Below the pieces are notes generated by a model. That model searched no databases. It saw only the letters and a program-made list of their open reading frames with translations, and was not told the origin of the DNA. A stretch of 12,829 nt of DNA from Irineochytrium annulatum. Its lineage: Eukaryota; Chytridiomycota; Chytridiomycetes; Chytridiales; Chytridiaceae. The stretch spans positions 1-12,829 of the forward strand of contig JADGJL010000853.1 in the NCBI GenBank assembly GCA_027600665.1. The letters are read 5' to 3'. The translations under genes and the position numbers were made by a program. Shown here piece by piece: positions 9,032 to 12,829 of the stretch (the stretch's first letter is position 1; each line of letters starts with the position of its first letter).

Positions 9032-9681
9032 CGCGGCAGATGTTGGTCAAGTCACGGGCGGTAGAGAATGCGGCGCTGCAAGAGATATTTCGAAAGCGTG
9101 TCCGATTCTTATATTCGCTGCTTCACGCAATGGCCCTTGACAGACTGGACGGTGCCAGCCTGGCCGCACGAGGCAGTTGCGATCGCTGCACGTTTGCAAT
9201 GACTTATGTGAGGAGGTCCAGCCTAGCGAAGGCACGTTTGAAGCAGATCGTTCGGCCGTCGCCATGAATAGCGTGTTCTCTGCAAGGTCAACGCGGTCCT
9301 GCATTTCAACCTACAGTTGCCGGTTCAGCAGTTGTGATCTAAATATTCCTCGGGTGTAGGTCATTGATGAGCGCTCTTGTCCAAATCTTTTGCATGGCAA
9401 GTATATACGTTTATACAGTATTGTAGGTGGGAACTTGTTTAGGGACCGCAAAGATGAGATAGTTGATGAGCAGCCTATGAACAATGCCCTCCAAACAAGG
9501 TAAAATAAGATTTTTTTAAAAAAAAAAAAAAAGGGAAGAAAGAGGAGGAGTAAAGGAAGGCAGCAACAAGTACATATTCCCCATTCGGGGCCTTCATAAA
9601 TGTTCACGCCCTGTTAATCACTCATCCTTCGCACCGTACCGCAATCAGAGCTCGTCCGATTCCACCGTCAGCCTAACCCGG
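9032..9681 (-). other. Intergenic region between CCDC97-like and HMG-box genes
   Basis: This 650-bp stretch must hold the 3'-UTR of the CCDC97-like gene and the promoter of the HMG-box gene, both on the minus strand. It includes a T7/A15 homopolymer junction at 9511-9532. I found no perfect minus-strand AATAAA and no confident TATA box near the HMG-box start. Short frames in it have no recognisable motifs. Confidence 0.55.
9511..9532. repeat. T7-A15 homopolymer tract
   Basis: Seven Ts are followed directly by about fifteen As. Such poly(dA:dT) tracts disfavour nucleosomes and are common near fungal promoters; here it lies about 480 bp upstream of the HMG-box start and 150 bp past the CCDC97-like stop. 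Exact length is prone to sequencing error. Confidence 0.8.
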
Positions 9682-10907
9682 CTAATAATCATACTCATCC
9701 TCCGCCATCCCCGCTCCGTACTGCGCGCTCGGTACCTCCCAATCCTCATCCTCTTCCGCGTCAAAATACGCGTCCTCCCGATCCCGGTTCATCTGCTCCA
9801 GATCATCAAAGTCGGCGTTATCGTCCAGGATCGCGTAATCGAAGAAAGCGGCGTCGAGGCCACTAATGAATCGGTGCCTCATGATGCGGAGGAGGTCGGT
9901 GCGGAGGGATAGGCGTTCGTCCAGAGTTAGGTTGAGGGCGGACATGGGTTCGAGAAGGGAGGAGTCGGTGTCAGAGTTGGCTGGCAGGGCGCCGAATGTC
10001 GATGTGTTGATGTTGTTGCCGATTGACGTATGCCCGTTTGTGCCGTTCGCGGTGTAATCGCACTGCCCTTTTATCCCGTTCCTTTGACTTCCGTTGACGC
10101 CAATTGCCCGACCATGCCCATTCATCATCGAAAGCCCTTCAGCTCCAAAATCATCAAGACCGGCCCGTTCCCTGTAGTGCCGCCTCAGCAGATGCCGATA
10201 TTGCGCCCTGTTCGCCCGGCTGTTAACGTCCCGCTCCCTCGCCGCCGCGCGGCCTGCATCATCGTCGCTATCAAATTCTACACATATTAGCATTCCTTTC
10301 TTTTAGTTGAACTCCATGACGCTCACCCTCCTCGAAACTTGCGTCGTGATCCCTGTCCCGCTCCTCCGCCATCGCGATGTTGGCTTCGATCTCCCTGTAT
10401 CTCTCCGCCGCCTCCGATGTACCGGGGCCGGCTTCTTGCCGCGCCGCAGCCGCGCGGTTCGTCCGCTCCACCACCATCGACGCCTGATGATCCCTCAGCT
10501 CCGTGCTGGCACTCGCCGACGCCTCCTCGATGGCGCTCGCATCGATGTCGGCGTACATCCGATCGACGAGCCGCATGCTCGAGTCGAATGGCTGTCGCTT
10601 CTCCGACTCGGGGACGTGGCGGTCGACGTAGTGGTGGAAGAGGTCTGTTGTCTCATCTTTCAGTTCCTGCGCGACGGGGGAGAAAAATGATGTCCTCACC
10701 GGGATCCCGAATCCGCATCTGCGAGTCCGCGAAGTAGTCGATATGCTGCTCGAGGAACTCTGCCTGAGGGGCCGTCGATGTGCGAGGGACGCCCGACGAG
10801 GGTGCTGGCGTGTTGAGAATAAGATCGCAGAAGAGGAGGCGGCGGTTGCGGGCGATCCGCGTCGGCGGGTTGTTTGGCCGCGTTGGCGAGTGAGATGTGG
10901 TCTCCAT
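9682..10907 (-). CDS. CCDC97 / DUF2052 family protein
   Basis: Minus-strand exons 10907-10700, 10644-10327 and 10277-9682 give 373 residues; introns are 55 nt (GTGAGG...ACAACAG) and 49 nt (GTGAGC, GCTAAT branch, TGTAG). The N-terminal part has NRRLLFCDLI, then across the first junction DYFADSQMRIRDPDLFHHYV (57-76), which matches the CCDC97 pattern of a YFS..QMR.RDP.L box. The C-terminal part has RFISGLDAAFFDYAILDDN (311-329) and DREDAYFDAEEDEDWE, also typical. As I recall, CCDC97 associates with the SF3B part of the U2 snRNP, so a nuclear splicing role is likely, by homology. A lineage-specific Asn/Gly-rich insert lies around 225-282, and the C-terminus is acidic. The start is the first ATG after a strong splice-acceptor-like site; a coding upstream exon is less likely because no good donor fits the frame. 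Confidence 0.82.
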
Positions 10908-11240
10908 GGGTCTGAGAGGGCGTAGTCAGGAAAAGACGAGGCGTGAGTGGCTTGAAGGCTCTGTGCTTGAACTCCGCTGTATCGCCGCTGCCCTTATCAA
11001 GATCGAAAGCCGGGAGTCGAGGAAGCCGCTGCCGTCACCGTATCGACCACTGCATTGGGTCCTCCGCGAGAGTAGGACTGCGCGGGCCTCGTAGCTGTCG
11101 TTTGGAGCCGTGATCGCGGCATCCTGCTCGGATTCGACTGAGACGTGGGTCTTGGACTTGAGGCTCATTGTGATCGAGATCGCGGGCGCATCTCATCTCT
11201 GCTCATCCAGTAGCCGCCGCCTGATCATCCGCCCCACACC
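10908..11240. promoter_or_regulatory. Divergent promoter region with probable 5'-UTR intron of the CCDC97-like gene
   Basis: This 333-bp interval separates the outward-facing starts of the CCDC97-like gene (minus) and the repeat protein (plus). On the minus strand a CTGAC branch-like motif and CCCTCTCAG acceptor end at 10912, four bases before the ATG, pointing to an intron in the leader. An 80-codon minus frame from 11168 (starting MSLKSKTHVS) lies upstream and ends at 10926; no good donor joins it in frame. It may be leader sequence or an upstream ORF. The + strand start context CACACCATG is a good Kozak match. Confidence 0.5.
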
Positions 11241-12829
11241 ATGTTCGGCAGGGGATTCGGCTCCGGAGGGGACCGATCGCCCTCGCCAAAGCCGGGCAAC
11301 TCCCTCCAGGCATCCATCAACAAGCTCATCGGCGTCACGAGCGGATCAAAGTCGAACGTCGCCGGAGGGGTAGCGGGGGCCAGCACGGTGTCGCTTAAGC
11401 AAGCTCCGGAGGCCCCGCCTGCGTCGACGAGTGCAACGACGGGAGGGGGATTGGAGGCCAAGGGAGGAGGAGGACCGGGCAAGGGTGCATCGATGATGGA
11501 CATGAAGGGCGCGGCGTCCGCGCCGGCGGGGACGCGGATTGAGGTGAAGCCCCCTGCGACGTCGTCGTCGAGCCCGCATATTGCAGCAGCAGGCGCGGGG
11601 GCTAAGGCAAAAATGGGGGGTGCGTCAACGGCGTCCATACCGGCGCCGATGAAGATTGAGGTTAAACCCTCAGGTGGGACGAACGCCGCGGGGGCGTCGG
11701 CTGCATCCGTGGCGGCGAGGCCGGGAGCAGGACCGGCGGCGTCCGTTGCCAGGCCGGGCGCGGGGCAGACGGCTTTATCGTCGCCGTCAATCGCGGGCAC
11801 GAGGATAGAGGTAAAGCCTTCCGTGTCGGGTTCCGCGCCCGCGATAAAGGCCGCTTCTGGTATGTTATCCGCTATTATTAGTTGGCTTTCTTAACTGTTG
11901 TATATTTTGAGGTGCCAACATTTCGTCGAGCCCCTCCGCTAGCTCTCCATCACAACCATCCAACCCCATGCCATTATCTACCAAGGATCCCACAACCCCT
12001 TCGTCAGCAGTCGCCACCACTTCAACACCGAACTTCTCACAGCAACAGGCCAGGCAGGCCTTCACCTCCACACCGCTCATGAACCCCACATCCCAGGCTC
12101 CCAACCGACCGGCGCCTGCCCCATCCACTGGCGCCTTTTCCGCAACGTCCCAATCAAAGGCAATTTCCAATCTTTCTTCATTTTTTTAGAGCGCGCTATC
12201 TAACTATGCATGGCGCGTAGGTCGAAGACGGACGCCAAGGCGTCGGAGCCTCCGCGAACTCCTTCTCCTCCGCCCAGGAGAAGGCAGCCGCAGCCGGCAT
12301 CATCGCCGCCACCAAAGCCGCCTCATCATCCTCCGTCAATACCTCTACCCCAAGCATCAGGATTGACCCACCTGAACCTGTCCGCATGACGTCGGTTCAC
12401 TCGATCGCCTCCGTCACGTCACCTGACCAGACGAAGCCCGCCGCCTCATCCCACTCAATTGGCGCGGCGGGTAAGGGCCCGATACAGGTTAAGCCGGCGG
12501 CGTCGTCGCACTCGGTGGCGCGGCAGGCGACGGCAGCGGTGTATGATGACGACGATTATGTGGACGATGACGATGACGGTGAGGATGAGCCATTTGGGAT
12601 CACGAAATCGTCGCACTCCGTCATGAAGGCGGAGGAGCTCGCAAAGGCGGCGGCTTCGACGCGGTCCGTCGCCATGACGCCCTTGCAGCTACAACCCGCC
12701 TCGGCGTCAACGCACTCAGTAACCCATCAGCATCAACATCCGGCCGCATCGACACACTCAGACCAGCAGCACCTCCAACCCATCCCCACCTCCCTCGCCT
12801 CCCACTCCCTCGCCGCCGCTGCACGACCA
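11241..12829 (+). CDS. Hypothetical disordered repeat-rich protein (3' partial)
   Basis: Exons 11241-11859, 11912-12159 and 12221-12829 give 492 codons, still open at the right edge. I do not recognise the family. The N-terminus MFGRGFGSGGDRSPSPKPGN precedes a short, possibly helical SLQASINKLIGVT; the rest is Ala/Ser/Gly/Pro/Thr-rich and looks disordered. Two repeat families are visible: IEVKP at 100-104, 139-143 and 189-193, with IQVKP at 377-381; and Ser-His-Ser cores such as ASSHS(I/V) at 364-369 and 383-388, with relatives to about 485. An acidic stretch YDDDDYVDDDDDGEDE lies around 397-412. Intron 1 (11860-11911) has GTATGT and a TTAAC branch. Intron 2 needs a GC donor. Consistent reading across three exons and repeats recurring in exons 1 and 3 support one gene. 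Function unknown; a scaffold or adaptor is only a guess. Confidence 0.72.
12160..12220 (+). other. GC-AG intron in the repeat-rich gene
   Basis: The exon ends AAG, the intron begins GCAATT, a perfect CTAAC branch motif lies near 12200 and it ends GCGTAG. Joining SQSK to VEDGRQ keeps a frame open for the remaining 609 bases. The only nearby GT (12147) gives GTCCCA and leads to an early stop. A TAG at 12187-12189 shows the first frame cannot run on. Confidence 0.68.

Noticed and set aside
10926..11168. 80-codon minus-strand frame as first coding exon of the CCDC97-like gene
   Set aside because: No credible GT donor gives the phase needed to join it to the exon beginning at 10911; kept only as possible leader or uORF.
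11225..11800. 191-codon minus-strand frame rich in Ala and Pro
   Set aside because: Antisense of the GC-rich repeat protein, whose plus-strand reading has a good start context, introns and recurring motifs.
1..12829. Search for operons, CRISPR arrays, insertion sequences, tRNA or rRNA genes, or a defence-type gene cluster
   Set aside because: Direct reading of both strands showed only intron-containing eukaryotic genes with unrelated housekeeping roles; no such structure is supported.

Overview
This is a eukaryotic, almost certainly fungal, nuclear window. The coding sequence is GC-rich and broken by short GT-AG introns, mostly 47-95 nt, many with visible CTRAY-like branch points. It encodes a fungal-type Slm1/Slm2 (BAR-like plus PH) protein. 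The mix of an MFSD1-like carrier, a GDP-fucose-type nucleotide-sugar transporter, a two-HMG-box protein and a CCDC97/DUF2052 protein suits an early-diverging fungus such as a chytrid, or a basidiomycete. I cannot decide between them from sequence alone.

Layout: (1) 3-2449 (+), an MFSD1-like major facilitator in five exons, open at the left edge. (2) 2622-4144 (+), a GDP-fucose-transporter-like SLC35C protein in six exons, including a 22-nt microexon and one uncertain junction. (3) 4421-6559 (+), an Slm1-like protein in five exons. (4) 6560-7314, an AT-richer convergent intergenic region. (5) 7315-9031 (-), a protein with a presequence-like N-terminus, two HMG boxes and a long Lys/Ala-rich tail, in three exons. 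(6) 9032-9681, an intergenic region with a T/A homopolymer. (7) 9682-10907 (-), a CCDC97/DUF2052 protein in three coding exons. (8) 10908-11240, a divergent promoter region that probably also holds a 5'-UTR intron. (9) 11241-12829 (+), a disordered, repeat-rich hypothetical protein with a GC-AG intron, running off the right edge.

The genes are separate nuclear transcription units doing unrelated housekeeping jobs: vacuolar/lysosomal-type transport, Golgi nucleotide-sugar import, TORC2/plasma-membrane signalling, DNA packaging and the spliceosome. I saw no operon, mobile element, CRISPR array, tRNA or rRNA, and nothing that makes a multigene novel system.

The most interesting points are at transcript level. 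Three introns are multiples of three with no stop, so retention keeps the frame. The one in the HMG-box gene would add a strongly basic, NLS-like segment directly after a putative mitochondrial presequence. The last gene carries two families of short peptide repeats. All exon boundaries are inferred from reading frame, splice motifs and remembered family conservation; no transcript data were available.
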